Assembly (NCBI RefSeq): GCF_009389715.1
Contig: NC_052407.1
Coordinates: forward strand, 9,148,475 to 9,212,474
Reading direction: 5' to 3'
DNA length: 64,000 nucleotides
Origin: Phoenix dactylifera
Taxonomy: Eukaryota; Streptophyta; Magnoliopsida; Arecales; Arecaceae
Made by a program: the position numbers and the translations under genes. Within the stretch, counting starts at the first letter, position 1, and each line of letters opens with the position of its first letter. The notes beneath the pieces are model-generated. The model ran no database searches and was not told the DNA's origin. It was given only the letters and a program-made list of their open reading frames with translations. Of this stretch, positions 37,972-49,940 are shown piece by piece.

Positions 37972-40281
37972 ATGGCGACGGCGACCACCACCACGGCGGC
38001 GCTTCTCCTTCTCCTCCTCCTCTGCTCCTCCTTCTCCTTCTACGTGGCGGTAGGAGAAGAGAAGCGGCAGACGTACATCGTCCATATGGCCAAGTCCCGG
38101 AGGCCGAGCACCTTCGCCGAACATGGCCACTGGTACGACGCATCCCTCCGCTCTGTCTCTAGCTCCGCCGAGATCCTCTACTCCTACGACACTGTCGCTC
38201 ACGGCTTCTCCGCCCGCCTCACCACGGCCGAGGCCCAAGCCTTGGAATCCCTCGATGGCGTCCTCTCCGTCCTCCCGGAGGTCCGCTACGAGCTCCACAC
38301 AACTCGGACACCGGAGTTCCTGGGCCTCGACAAGAGCGATGACCTCGTCCCCCAGGCCAACACCGGCAGCGACGTCGTGGTGGGAGTTCTCGACACCGGC
38401 GTCTGGCCGGAGAGGAAAAGCTTCGACGACGCGGGCTTCGGGCCCGTGCCGGCCGGGTGGAAGGGCGCGTGCGAGGAGGGGAAGGACTTTAAGGCGACGG
38501 ATTGCAACCGGAAACTCATCGGGGCGCGGTTCTTCTCCAAGGGCTACGAGGCCAGCATGGGCCCAATCGACGAGACAAGGGAGTTGCGATCTCCGCGCGA
38601 CAGCGATGGCCACGGGACCCACACCTCCACCACCGCCGCCGGCTCCGCCGTGACGGACGCGAGCCTCCTCGGCTTCGCCGCCGGCACCGCCAGGGGAATG
38701 GCGACCCGGGCCCGCGTCGCCGCGTACAAGGTGTGCTGGGTCGGCGGGTGCTTCAGCTCCGACATCCTCGCCGCAATAGACAGGGCGGTGGACGACGGGT
38801 GCCACGTACTCTCTCTCTCCCTCGGCGGCGGTATGTCGGATTATTATAGGGACAGCGTAGCGATCGGGGCGTTCAACGCGATGGAGAAGGGGGTTCTGGT
38901 CTCGTGCTCCGCCGGCAACTCCGGCCCCTCCGCCTCCAGCCTCTCCAACGTCGCCCCCTGGATCACCACCGTGGGGGCTGGAACTCTCGACCGGGACTTC
39001 CCAGCCTATGTGGTGCTCGGAAATGGCAAGAACTATAGTGGAGTCTCCCTCTATAGTGGCAAGCCGCTTCCGAGCTCGCCGCTTCCCATCGTGTACGCCG
39101 GGAACGCCAGCAACGCCACCGGCGGGAATCTTTGCATGCCGGGGACGCTGATGCCGGAGAAGGTGGCCGGAAAGATCGTTCTCTGCGAACGCGGGATCAG
39201 TCCCCGGGTCCAGAAGGGCTACGTCGTGCGCGACGCCGGCGGAGCCGGGATGATCCTCGCTAACACCGACGCCAACGGCGAGGAGCTCGTCGCCGACGCC
39301 CACCTCCTCCCCGCCAACGGCGTCGGCGAAAAGGCCGGCGACGCCATCAAAAGGTATCTATTGTCCGAGATGAGTCCGACGGCAACCATCGTTTTCGGGG
39401 GGACGAAGGTGGGGGTGCGGCCGTCGCCGGTGGTGGCGGCGTTCTCGTCGCGGGGGCCGAACGTGGTGACACCGGAGATCCTGAAGCCGGACCTGATTGC
39501 CCCCGGGGTCAATATCCTCGCCGGGTGGACCGGCGCGGTGGGGCCCACGGGGCTGTCGGTGGACTCGCGGCGGGTGGAATTCAGCATCATCTCCGGGACC
39601 TCCATGTCGTGTCCCCACGTCAGCGGCCTTGCCGCCCTCCTCAAAGGTGCCCACCCGGACTGGAGCCCCGCCGCCATCCGCTCCGCCCTCATGACCACCG
39701 CCTACGCCGATTACCCCGGCGGCAACGGCGGCGTCCTCGACGTCGCCACCGGCAAGGCCGCAACCCCCTTCGACTACGGCGCCGGCCATGTCGACCCCCG
39801 GCGCGGCATGGACCCGGGCCTCGTCTACGACCTCACTGCCGACGACTACATCGACTTCCTCTGCGCCCTTAACTACACCTCCCTCCAGATCGCCGCCGTC
39901 GCCAAAAGGACCAACTACACCTGTGACCGTAAAAGGACCTACGCGGTGTCAGGACTCAACTACCCGTCCTTCGCGGTGGCGTTCGAGACGGCGAGCGGGG
40001 ACCGCGTCGGCGTGGCTACGGTGAAGCACACGAGGACGATGACCAGCGTGGGGGGGCCTGGGACGTACAAGGCAACGGTGGCGACAGCGGTGACCGGCGG
40101 AGAGGTGAAGGTGGCGGTGGAGCCGGCGGAGCTGAGCTTCACGAAGGTGGGGGAGAAGCAGAGCTACACGGTGAGCTTCTCGGCGCCATCGTTGCCGTCG
40201 GGATCGTCGGGGTTCGGCCGCCTCGAGTGGTCCGATGGCAAGCACGTGGTCGCCAGCCCCATCGCGTTCACCTGGACTTGA
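37972..40281 (+). CDS. SBT1.7: Secreted subtilisin-like serine protease (S8 family), SBT1.7/ARA12-like
   Basis: Intronless, 769 residues, within the usual subtilase length. A signal peptide (about 1-28, poly-Leu core) is followed by the inhibitor I9 prodomain (about 34-109). The mature enzyme should start at TTRTPEFLGL (residue 110). The catalytic triad is complete: Asp141 in VGVLDTGVWP, His214 in DGHGTHTS and Ser544 in SGTSMSCPH. The oxyanion Asn316 lies in CSAGNSGPS. A protease-associated domain lies at about 350-470 and a fibronectin-III-like domain at about 660-769. It reads residue for residue like Arabidopsis ARA12, which acts in the cell wall and loosens seed-coat mucilage. The role in this plant is inferred. 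The gene is far more GC-rich than its flanks. No frame break or missing residue was seen. Confidence 0.96.
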   Translation: MATATTTTAALLLLLLLCSSFSFYVAVGEEKRQTYIVHMAKSRRPSTFAEHGHWYDASLRSVSSSAEILYSYDTVAHGFSARLTTAEAQALESLDGVLSVLPEVRYELHTTRTPEFLGLDKSDDLVPQANTGSDVVVGVLDTGVWPERKSFDDAGFGPVPAGWKGACEEGKDFKATDCNRKLIGARFFSKGYEASMGPIDETRELRSPRDSDGHGTHTSTTAAGSAVTDASLLGFAAGTARGMATRARVAAYKVCWVGGCFSSDILAAIDRAVDDGCHVLSLSLGGGMSDYYRDSVAIGAFNAMEKGVLVSCSAGNSGPSASSLSNVAPWITTVGAGTLDRDFPAYVVLGNGKNYSGVSLYSGKPLPSSPLPIVYAGNASNATGGNLCMPGTLMPEKVAGKIVLCERGISPRVQKGYVVRDAGGAGMILANTDANGEELVADAHLLPANGVGEKAGDAIKRYLLSEMSPTATIVFGGTKVGVRPSPVVAAFSSRGPNVVTPEILKPDLIAPGVNILAGWTGAVGPTGLSVDSRRVEFSIISGTSMSCPHVSGLAALLKGAHPDWSPAAIRSALMTTAYADYPGGNGGVLDVATGKAATPFDYGAGHVDPRRGMDPGLVYDLTADDYIDFLCALNYTSLQIAAVAKRTNYTCDRKRTYAVSGLNYPSFAVAFETASGDRVGVATVKHTRTMTSVGGPGTYKATVATAVTGGEVKVAVEPAELSFTKVGEKQSYTVSFSAPSLPSGSSGFGRLEWSDGKHVVASPIAFTWT

Positions 40282-42522
40282 GATCACATCATCGCAACGA
40301 CCGACAAGAAATGGACGGTGATTGATGGGGTGGGGAGTGATTGCTGAGGTACGCCAGCAAGCCGGTGGACCACAGCGTCCTTGTTGCTGCTATTTTCAGA
40401 TGGCAACGTGACAACTAAACGTTGCCGGTGCTTGCTTCCTTATTTACTTGCAAATTTGCGATTTTATTGCTGTTTTCCGCTAATTAAGCAGGATGGAGGG
40501 ACAAGGAAATGGAAAATCAAGAGAAAAAAAAAGCTTACTTGGGCAATTTGTATACTATTTATATACAAAATAGATGCAAGGTGCTGAGCTGGTTTGGGTC
40601 CCTAAAATATGGAAATCGAAGTAAAGGAGCTTAGTTTGTATGGTGGCTGTCTGTTGATTTGGTTAATGATGTTTATGGCATACCCAACAACAGCAGGAAA
40701 GTGTATCAATTTACTTCAACTGTAGCGATAATTAAATGTTAGGTGATGGGCCGGAAAATGTAGCCATTGATTTGAAACTTAGTATGAAGGTTTATTTATG
40801 GTTAGAGGTGCAAATAAGTTGGGTCGGGTTTTGAGTGATTCCGACTCAATTTGGTTTCTTGTTCGGATTTTAATTTTGGATCCAGATTCAATCCAATAGA
40901 TAAGTGAGTCAGATCGGATCCACGGTTATAAGTAAGAAAATACATTGATTTTTAGAATCGAAACGGTTAGAAAGCTTGAGCACCAATAAGAAAATGCTCC
41001 TCTTGGTGCATCTTTAGTTCCCAATACATGATCATACTATCTAATGCTGATTATAATCTTCATTGTTTTGTGTTAGAGAACACAATTTTCGGATACAACT
41101 CCATATGTTATTAACACAGTTGTGATCCTACTATTTTATAACAAAGCCTTTTTATATACGCTTCTCTTCATGAATACATGTTCGAGGATTTCTGCACTTG
41201 CTCATGTATGGTGCTGCTGCTGCAGGGTCTCGTAGCCTCGTTCCAGAATTTTAAATGATGAAAAGCTGCACCTTCTAAGCATTTAGAAAGTGGAGAATGT
41301 CCGTTACATTGCGTAGAATGCCTGAGCGTGAACCTCGGATCCGTTCAAAGTAGACGCATCACGCGTGGTTGGACAATCCAGTGGAAGCTAAGGGCATGCC
41401 AACGAGAGTCCAGTACTCGTCCAATCTAACAGATATAGATATAAAATTTTTTAAAAAAAATTATAAATATTTTTTTAAATATCAAATTTTGCATAACTAT
41501 TTTTTTAAAATTGATATTCGCATTGATAACCTCGTAAAATACTTGTTTTGCTATTATATTATTTTTTTAACTTTATTTTTTCACATGCATCCACATCATC
41601 TAACGTCATTAAAAAATTGATAGTAAAAAAAATAATTTTAACATTTTATTTTATTTTTAATTAAAATAAATATGGCTTTATTAATGATATTAAAAGAATT
41701 GTTATATTAGGAGCATTTGTGCAAAAAAAGTATTTTGTGAAGGTACAAAAGTAAATTTAAATTTTAAGAGGGTATTTACGTAAATTTAAATTTTTAGAAG
41801 AATATTCATGCAAAAAACCAAATTAAAAAATATATATAAAAACTTATTTTTATATAAATGTTCAAATTAAAATTTTATGAAAAGTAGAATTAAAATTTTA
41901 TATAAAATTTAATATTTTATTTCTATATGGGTTCTTATTAGAATTTTGAATTTTCTATATAAATTCATTACTAAATTAATTAAAATATAGTTTGTATTAT
42001 TAAGATTTGAAAATATAAAATATTAAATTATTTTTTTATTTTTTAATGTTGATAATTATCTACAGTATATGTGCCAAATAACATAAATTATCTGCCCGGG
42101 TGGGCGTTAACGTAAGAGTAAAGGTTGCCAAATAAAATGAATCGGGTCGCCGGTAACTCCGGAGGGATCTCGGGTCACGTGACTCTTTTTTCTCTTTTTA
42201 TAAAGCATGAGCAATATATGGCTAAAGACAGAGAATGTAATTATAGTGGTTGGGCGGCTTTTCAGAAAGAACGCAGTTGCATGCTTTTGGGCAGCAGGCA
42301 CGTGAAGTGGTTGGATCACTACGATAAGATGCCTGCGATCAAAAGCACTAATTGGGTTTGCCTTTAGGCCTCCCGATTTCTCCGCCCACCCTTTTTTTTT
42401 TATTTTCTTGTTCCTTTTGATAGGACGGCAGAGTCAGCTGCCGTCGAATAGAGCTCGACAGGGCAATGGGCGTGACATGAAGACGGATTGGACGTCTGCA
42501 GCCGTTCATTCTGCCTACAAGA
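40282..42522. other. Intergenic, 3' flank of the subtilase gene
   Basis: Contains a TAGAGGTGCAAAT repeat at 40803-40940 and a very AT-rich block at 41440-42080. No gene recognised. Confidence 0.55.
40803..40940 (+). repeat. TAG-ended MITE-like repeat, copy 1
   Basis: Begins TAGAGGTGCAAATAAGTTGG, then GTCGGGTTTTGAGTGATTCC. It is related to 63141-63376 (TAGGGGCGCAAATAGG; TCTTGAGTGACCCC). The TAGNG start is typical of hAT-type elements. The right end is not clear. Confidence 0.45.
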
Positions 42523-43102
42523 ATGCAAGTTTTTTTTTTTTCTCTTTGGTATATCACACCAAATGAAGCCCCCACTCCGAGCATCCTCGAGCTCAACTTT
42601 AACGAATTGGTATTAGATGGAAGTACACGGGACAGGATAGGCTTTGTTATACGGAACTCTCATTTTAGGATAGTGGCAGCGAACCGTTGCCAGTTGTTCG
42701 ACGCATCAGTTTTAAGAACGGAGTTGCGAGCTATTTGGGCAGATCTTTGCCATGCGCGGTAGGTGCTGCGGACCAGCTCGATCATTCTGAAGGGCGATTC
42801 GGCTACGGTTATTGGGTGGATTTGGAAGGGACCGAGTGGTGAGAGCATAGACCACCCTCTGATCCAGGACATTGGGATGATGGTGAGGGATGGTGTGGTC
42901 TTTGAGGTGAAGCATGTATTCAGAAAATCTAACCGGACGGCTGACTGGGTAGCTGCCTACGCGGCCCACCACTCAGGATACGCCCTGTGGCCAGGAGAGA
43001 GGGAGCTGCCACTGGCACTCCACGAGCTTATGTATTTTGATTTTTTTGAGTATATTCGTACACGCGTTGCATGAAGAACTCGTCAAAAAAAAAAAAAAAA
43101 AA
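42523..43102 (+). mobile_element. LINE RNase H fragment, copy 5, with poly(A) tail
   Basis: The longest readable copy on the plus strand. ILELNFNELVL, IGFVIRNSHFRIVAANRCQL and SVLRTELRAIWADL are followed by a stop, then by GDSATVIGWIWKGPSG, DHPLIQDIGMMVRDGVVFEV, VFRKSNRTADWVAAY and a C-terminus FDFFEYIRTRVA with a stop. A 17-base A tract follows (about 43085-43101), the LINE tail. The first RNase H acidic residue, Asp in copy 1 (NFDES), is Asn here (NFNEL), so this copy would be catalytically dead even without the stop. Confidence 0.75.
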
Positions 43103-43480
43103 TTAAGTATAGAAAAAAAAGAAAAAGAACACTATCTAAACGGATAACGTCCGCCAAATTTGACGCGTAGTTTCATATTTAGCATTTATGCAAGCTATTA
43201 AAATTATTTACAATACGACTATTAAAAAATCGATAATAAGAATATAAAGGACATAAAACTCACCAACAACCTCACTTATTAGAATAGCATTTAAGGTCAA
43301 ATTTAATAGTAGTATCGGCAATAGAGTCGAAAAAAGAGGAGTGAGTTTTATGATCATGGTCCGAATTCTCAACTTATAACGGCTGCTGGTGGAATACAAT
43401 TTTTTGATGCATCTAGAGCAAAATTGAGGATTGCCTAATAAAGGATTCGATATGCTACTTCTTTTTAAAAGCCAAATATA

Positions 43481-43705
43481 TTCTACTTAAAGGCGATTTA
43501 GCTATGGTGGTAGGAACATCTTCTATTATTTGACATCTGAAAACTAGTAGAAAATTGTATTTTATTTGTTGCAAGTCATGTCTATAAGCAGTGAACCCGA
43601 GTAGCAGATTGGGTGGTCTATAATCATATATTCTATGGGCAGCATATGTATTCGTACTAGGCAGGCATGAGATACTAGATTTATCTAAAAAGAAAAAAAA
43701 AAGGA
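43481..43705 (+). mobile_element. LINE RNase H fragment, copy 6 (strongly decayed)
   Basis: Starts with LKGDLAMVVGTSSII, aligned with the GDSATVI motif of the other copies, and continues in broken frames. It ends in an A-rich tail (43688-43703). Confidence 0.4.
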
Positions 43706-44659
43706 TGGATCTCATCTCATATATATAATTTTTATATTTGTTTTAGTTAAGGAGAAAGATGTCATGGAAATCAACTTCATCTACTCTACTGTTATTATTT
43801 CACCTAGTTGAAGGCTTCCGATTTTTAACGGTCTTGTCGCCATAAGTTTCCACATGTCTGTCTCTAAATGTTGAAGAATATTATTGGGATTTGGGAGGCC
43901 TTTCTTTTTTGGCAAAGGGAAATCTTGATATCATCCAGTTTCCTCTCGTGCTAGCCCGGTTTACCTTGGACGGCAACGCAATCAACGTGGTGGACCTGCG
44001 GTGGAGAAGCAGCACCGGGGACATAGACTGCGCCCTCACGGTGCAGTGCGGTCCGCATGGTCCATAGACCGCGATCGACCAAATTGGCAATGGTATTTAC
44101 TGCCATGCTAAGGATTATCTGCTGTTTTTTTTAAGTACATCGGCAGCTCACATTAGTCTCGCATGAGCATTGCCATCAGAGTCAAGGAATAAAATACTCC
44201 ATAAAGATGGAAGAACAGATTCAAAGTGGGTCTAGGGAATCTTTTCAAAATGGTGAGCAACGACCTAATCAGTAGCTCGATTCGTCTTCCGAAATATATG
44301 TATAATCTGGTAGGCATGGTACTCTCTAAACTCTGAATGTGATCTCCTGTTCAAAGCATTGCTATCGGTATCCTAAAGAGGTATTTTTTTTTGTTTAGCA
44401 CCGGCGGCTAAAAGCTGGGCTTTCGCGATGTGCCCCTGAGATCGTCGAGTAGGCCGGCCCACAATTAGAAGACGCCGGGCCAGCCCGGTCTAGAAGTAGA
44501 TCTAGGCCGGCATCCCGGTGGAACAGTCCCGGTCCCCACCTCCCCCCCCACCACCCCCCGCCGCCCTAAAACTGCAATCCCGCCTGGCCGCCTCTCTCTC
44601 TCTCTCTCTCTCTCTCTCCCCCTCGCTCCTGTCATCGAACTCGAGACCGCACGCAAAGA
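43706..44659. other. Intergenic and 5' leader of the methyltransferase gene
   Basis: No gene recognised. The 3' end is GC-rich with a CT microsatellite (44592-44619), probably in the 5' leader of the following gene. Confidence 0.5.
44592..44619. repeat. CT microsatellite
   Basis: (CT)n of about 14 units, 40 bp upstream of the ATG of the methyltransferase-like gene. Confidence 0.9.
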
Positions 44660-46687
44660 ATGGAGAAGGAACCGGAGGAGCTCCTCTGCGAAGCGGCCGC
44701 CGCCGGAGACTCCGCCAGGATCCAGGACCTCCTCGCCGCCGGCGCCGACCCATCCTACTTCGACTCCCAGGGGATAACTCCACTCATGCACGCCGCCCGC
44801 CACGGCCGCGCCGACGCCGTCCGCCTCCTCCTCGCCGCCGGCGCCCCCTGGAACGCCCTATCTCCCTCCGGCCTCTCCGCCGGCGACCTCGCCATGGAGC
44901 ACTCCCACCAGGACGCCTTCGACGCCCTTCTCAACGCCGCCATCCAGGCCGAGCTCGTCCTCGGAACCATCGCCCGCGCGGACCGCAAAAACGGCGGCGG
45001 CGGCGGTGGCGATTCCAACTATCTGGAGGAGAGGGTCGCCTTCAGCGAGGATAAGCTGATGGATGCGGAGAGCAAGGCGGTGATGATGGCGTGGGAGAGG
45101 CCGCTGATGGAGGCCCACGCGAGGGCCATCTGTGGGAGCGGCGGCGGGGGACGCGTCCTTAATATAGGCTTCGGGATGGGCCTCGTGGATGAGGCTATTC
45201 AGCGGTATAAGCCTCTGGAGCACACTATCGTGGAAGCTCATCCGGAGGTTCGTGACCGAATGCTTCGACTGGGGTGGGGAGAGAAGGAGAATGTGAAGAT
45301 CGTGTTTGGCAGGTGGCAAGATGTCCTCTCTCAGCTCGGATCTTACGATGGTAAGATTTGTTCTCTCTCAATTTGATCGCTTTGATAGATAAAACTCTAC
45401 GTGTTTTCTGAATCCTGCGAAGAGGAAATCTCATTCCCCGATCTCGCAACAAGAATTCATGGATAGGAGAACTTTATCTTCCCCTCTTGTCCATGTTTAG
45501 CTCCTTGCATGTTTATTGTGGGAAGGTTTCTTCACGGTTCTTGTTTGTTTTTTAAATTTGTTTTTATTTAGATACAAATGATTTCTCTTACAAAAACTCA
45601 TATTTTATTACATGCTTAGTCGATTTTTGTTTCTAAAATATCTCCTTACTGCAACCGTTAAAATATATTTCTTGAATATTTATTTTACTATCTTACAAAG
45701 AAGTCGTTCATTAAGAGTGATATTGTAGGCGATCTATAGAAATATGAAATAAAATTTAGAAATGTTTGCCAACTCGACCTTAAGGGAGAGGGAACCTAAG
45801 AATAAGGAATGAATGAATCAATAACCATCATAGTTATGCCAGGATGTGAATTACTGACTCCGCCGCTAGTATTTAGGGCTAGAGATAATGTGCATGAATT
45901 CATTCATTGCTGCTCAAGATCTTTTCCCCCCAGAAATGAAATATTTATGATGTTAAAAACAAAGAAGATAAGAAGATAAATAATAAATACGTGATAATGG
46001 AATCATATTCACAATGTTGAACCCTTCTAGGGCATCTGAGAAAGGAATTAACTTATTTTAGTCACCTGCAAAAGGAATAGTAACACTTGTAGACTCTTCT
46101 AGTTTAATAGCTTGCATGCAAACATTTCTGTGGTAGCACGTTCTGTTTAACGTCATCGTTCTCAAGTATTAACCTCTCATTGGTTCGCCATCTTTTGGCG
46201 ATGAAATGGCAATTGGTGACCTTTTTTTCTTATTAACAACTTAACTGATGGAGTGCTTTGTAGATGCAATCAAGTTATGTTTCGATGGCTTATGTGCGTT
46301 TTTCTGATTTTTGAAGTAAAAAAAAAAAAGAGAAGAAAAATTAAAGTCTAATGAAACATTTGTGCCTGTACAGGAATATTCTTCGACACCTATGGGGAAT
46401 ACTATGAGGACCTGAGGCAATTTCACCAGCACCTCCCTAGGCTACTAAAACCTGGAGGAATCTATTCATACTTCAATGGCCTTTGTGGTGGTAATGCATT
46501 TTTCCATGTAGTTTACTGTCAGTTAGTTTCACTAGAACTTGGAAATCTAGGATATTCTACACAATTCATTCCCTTGCCTGTTAAAGATTGCTTGGCGGAG
46601 GAGGTTTGGGAGGGTGTGAAACACAAATACTGGCAGCTGGACACATATTACCTCCCTGTTTGTCAGGCAGCATGTGATTCTGAATGA
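44660..46687 (+). CDS. Ankyrin-repeat arginine N-methyltransferase 2 (RMT2)-like protein
   Basis: Two exons, 44660-45350 and 46374-46687, with a GT..AG intron in phase 1 and a 334-residue product. The N-terminus (about 1-95) has ankyrin-type helices, including ADPSYFDSQGITPLMHAARH and ADAVRLLLAAGA. After a Gly-rich linker (112-117) comes a SAM-dependent methyltransferase domain. Motif I VLNIGFGMGLVD is at 166-177 and the acidic VEAHPEV at 191-197. FDTYGEYYEDLRQFH follows from about residue 234, and KPGGIYSYFNGL after that. The ankyrin plus methyltransferase order and these motifs match fungal RMT2, which methylates the delta nitrogen of an arginine in ribosomal protein L12, and its plant homologues. 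The plant substrate is inferred. Length agrees with the family and no break was seen. The first exon is very GC-rich and the second is not. Confidence 0.92.
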
Positions 46688-49415
46688 TATTAATTTGAAT
46701 TCGAATGTTTAACTGTTTGGAATTTGAGGCATGTATAAAATATGCACTTCCGCTGCATGCTGGATAGTTTTGGTATCTTTAACTTAAAGAAATGCAGTCT
46801 GATAAAATATACTTGGAAGCTTATTTGATGAACTGATTAAAATGCGACTTTGACTGTGACCAACAGGAGCCATCTATTAGATTTGGGCTTAATTTTGTGT
46901 TCTGAACTATTTACTGAGGCATCTGTCTTATTTCCTTTATAGGCTTATAAAGTTTTCTTTTTTCTAATGGCATGAACCAGGTTGGCAGTTGAAACCCGAA
47001 ATGCCCAAAACCACCATAGAAGTCCTAGATATCATGCTCATTTTTCTCAATTAGCAGCAGGAGATTTTGGCCCTTTGGTTAAACCAATTTTATGCATGTT
47101 AGAATTTACCTTCAACAACAATTTTTAAGCTTTTTCTATGATCAGTTTCTGTTCATATTGCTGAAGATCCTTCACCTTTCAATTCACTTCTTGTAGCCTC
47201 ATTATTTTCTGTCTTTCTTTCTTTCTTTCTTTTTTCGGGAAAACTATAGCTGGGACCAGAGACATTTCAAATCCCTGATCCCTTAAAGAGTCATGCTCCA
47301 TATGTTGTTTTTATTTGGGATCCATCCAGGTTCTCATCTCATTGGTTTACATTATATTATCCAAAAATAAACGTATATGATAGGATTTATTAAATGAGGT
47401 TGTCAGACAACTCTGAACAAGAATCATAGTTTATGTTCTTACATAATTATTGTGACCGGACCAAATACAAACTTATTTCTTGTGGCACAATATGCTTTTG
47501 ACCATTTTAGTGACAACTTGATTATCTAGAGAAGAATTCTTTCAGACTGCTTAATACTATTTGAGTTGTAACGAAATCCATACTTGTGTAAGCACAAACT
47601 AGCTGACTGAAGCCTTTTCATGTTCCACTTAAGCTCTCAACAGCTTGATAACAAAGATTGCATCCATTAGAATTCCCTTTTTCTTGGATAATTATAGCAT
47701 TTCTTTAAAAGGGTGAAGAAAAAAATATATCATTAATGCCTAATCGAGTCCTTCCCTCATCATCTGGATGTCTTTCTCCTAGTCTTTGACCAGTATATGG
47801 GCAGTGATGCCATCATTTTACTGATGTCTAGATGCAGATGCCCCAAAACTTAAATATTTACTTTGCAATATTTAACTGGCTTCCCCTGCCAGTTTCTGAT
47901 TGAGTGGTTGGTAGACCTTTATGCTGTGAGATTTCTAGTAATAAATAGTCAGAAAAATCATCATCGAACTTTCATTTGGATGGTACCTCTTCTTTGCCCT
48001 CTACCGTTTTGATCCTCGAGTCGCCTCTCCTGATCTCAAAAAAAGAGGTTAGTAAAATTCTATGTTTGCCTGGGGATCTAGGCTTCATGTCACCATTTTG
48101 TATTTTAGCGGACAAGCATAAGAATCCTAGCAGGTGCAAATGTGCACCCTGATTCCTTGAAAACTTTTTCCTCAAATAAATGAATAACTAACAGTGCCAT
48201 TCGACTCCTAAAGTTTCCTCTGTTTTTGACATTAGGAATATGAACACTTCTATAGGATTTGTTTTGTATGGTCTTGTTTTATAAGTATGACAGTGGCACT
48301 GTACTCCTGAATTTCCTCATAAATCATTTCATCTGGTCCTATCATGCCTCATCAAAAGGAACTGATGCGTTCTTTGAATCAAATCAGTGGTATTCTCACA
48401 CTTCTCTGGAGAGGTAAATGTATCCAAATTTTCCTGCATTCCAAGCAGCAGAGAGGAAACACAATTTTCCGTTCTTTTTTTTTTTCCTCTCTTTTCCATA
48501 AAATTTCTTGCAGCCGACCAGACCTTAACTGAAATTGCTATTATTAATAATTATTGCTAAACAGATCAGCAGATTGTATTACCACTAAATAATAGGATCA
48601 TTTTATGTCAAACTTTAGCATACACTGGCATTTATTAGTCTCCTGGAGCAGGTTAATTAGAAAAGCTGACTCATATGAGTGCTAATCTCAACATTAATTC
48701 CAGGGCCCAATTTGAATAAAAGTCTGATTTTTCTGAGGATCGTATACTGGGAGACCATGAACTAGTCTGCACTTTCCCAGTTCTCCAAACCAGAGCTATT
48801 ACTCCTACCAAAACAAAACTGGCTCTTTAGTGGACAAATCTGTCGACTGGATTAGACAACTTACCTAGTGTACCTGGAAGGGTGAAATCAGGATATGCTG
48901 GAGAGGCATTGGATAACATCACCTTTTGTTTATATATAAAAAAAAAAGGTGGACTTCTTCTATGGAGGGAAGATGCTCCAAGGCTTGCATTATGCGTGCA
49001 TGGAAAGTTCATCAATCCTCTCTTACCATTACATGGCATTATTCATGCATTTTGGATGGCAAAAGTTCAGTTGCCATGTCAAGGGCTTACGTATTTGAAT
49101 CCTATAGTACAAAGTTGGGTTATGAAGCAGAAAAAGTCAAGATGCTAAAAATGGGAGTAAAAGGATATTATGAAACAGAAAAAAGGCAATCTAGAGGATG
49201 AGTGTTGTTCTTTTCTTTGGAGCTCTTTTTTGGTTTTCTTCTTGATTTGTAGCTTCTTCTTCAACCATGATCGAGGAAGAACCGACCATTTCATCATCAT
49301 CGTTAAAAGGATGATTGATTTTTAGCCCTAGAAGATGCCATAGGCAACCTTAGTATAGTGTTGAAGTGGTGACATTGTTAGGGCTTGATTCTCATATCAT
49401 CCAATAAACAAAAAG

Positions 49416-49725
49416 TAGGGCTCTACTTGGGCTTGGCTTGGCTTATAAATAAGTTGCTCGAGCTTTGGCACAAACTTGAGCTGGGCTCAACAAGACTTGC
49501 TCGAGCCTAGCTCGGCTTGGTTAAGCTTTGAGCCGAGCTTTAATCAGCCAAGCCGAGCTTCTTTACTATATTTGAATAAGCTCTATGTTCATGCTCAGCT
49601 CATTTATGAGCCAAGCTTTAAAACATATTTGAGCTAGGCTGTTTTTTAGGTGACTGAGCTCAAGTGAGCCAAGAGCAAGCTGAGCCTAAGCTGCTCATGA
49701 GCAACCCAATTTGTTTGCAACCCTA
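49416..49725. mobile_element. MITE-like element with TAGGG/CCCTA ends
   Basis: Begins TAGGGCTCTACTTGGG and ends GTTTGCAACCCTA, giving short terminal inverted repeats. The interior is full of GAGCTTG/GAGCCAAGC units. This is a typical layout for non-autonomous hAT elements in plants. No 8-bp target duplication is visible, so the exact ends are uncertain. Confidence 0.5.
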
Positions 49726-49839
49726 TCAACATTTACCTATCTATTACCATTTTTTAAAAAAAATCATTAAGTTGCTCAACAGTGTGAAAAAACAGCATTA
49801 TTTTATTCTAAACGCCATGTGAATCAAGAAAACAAAGTT

Positions 49840-49940
<101 letters not shown>

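Noticed and set aside
37966-39303. 445-codon open frame antisense to the subtilase gene
   Set aside because: It is a by-product of the GC-rich codon use in the subtilase. The translation is Gly/Ala/Arg-rich with no domain, while the sense strand encodes a complete enzyme.
43880-44075. Possible coding remnant (plus frame with DLRWRSSTGDIDCALTV)
   Set aside because: Open for about 60 codons, but I recognise no family and see no splice or repeat context.
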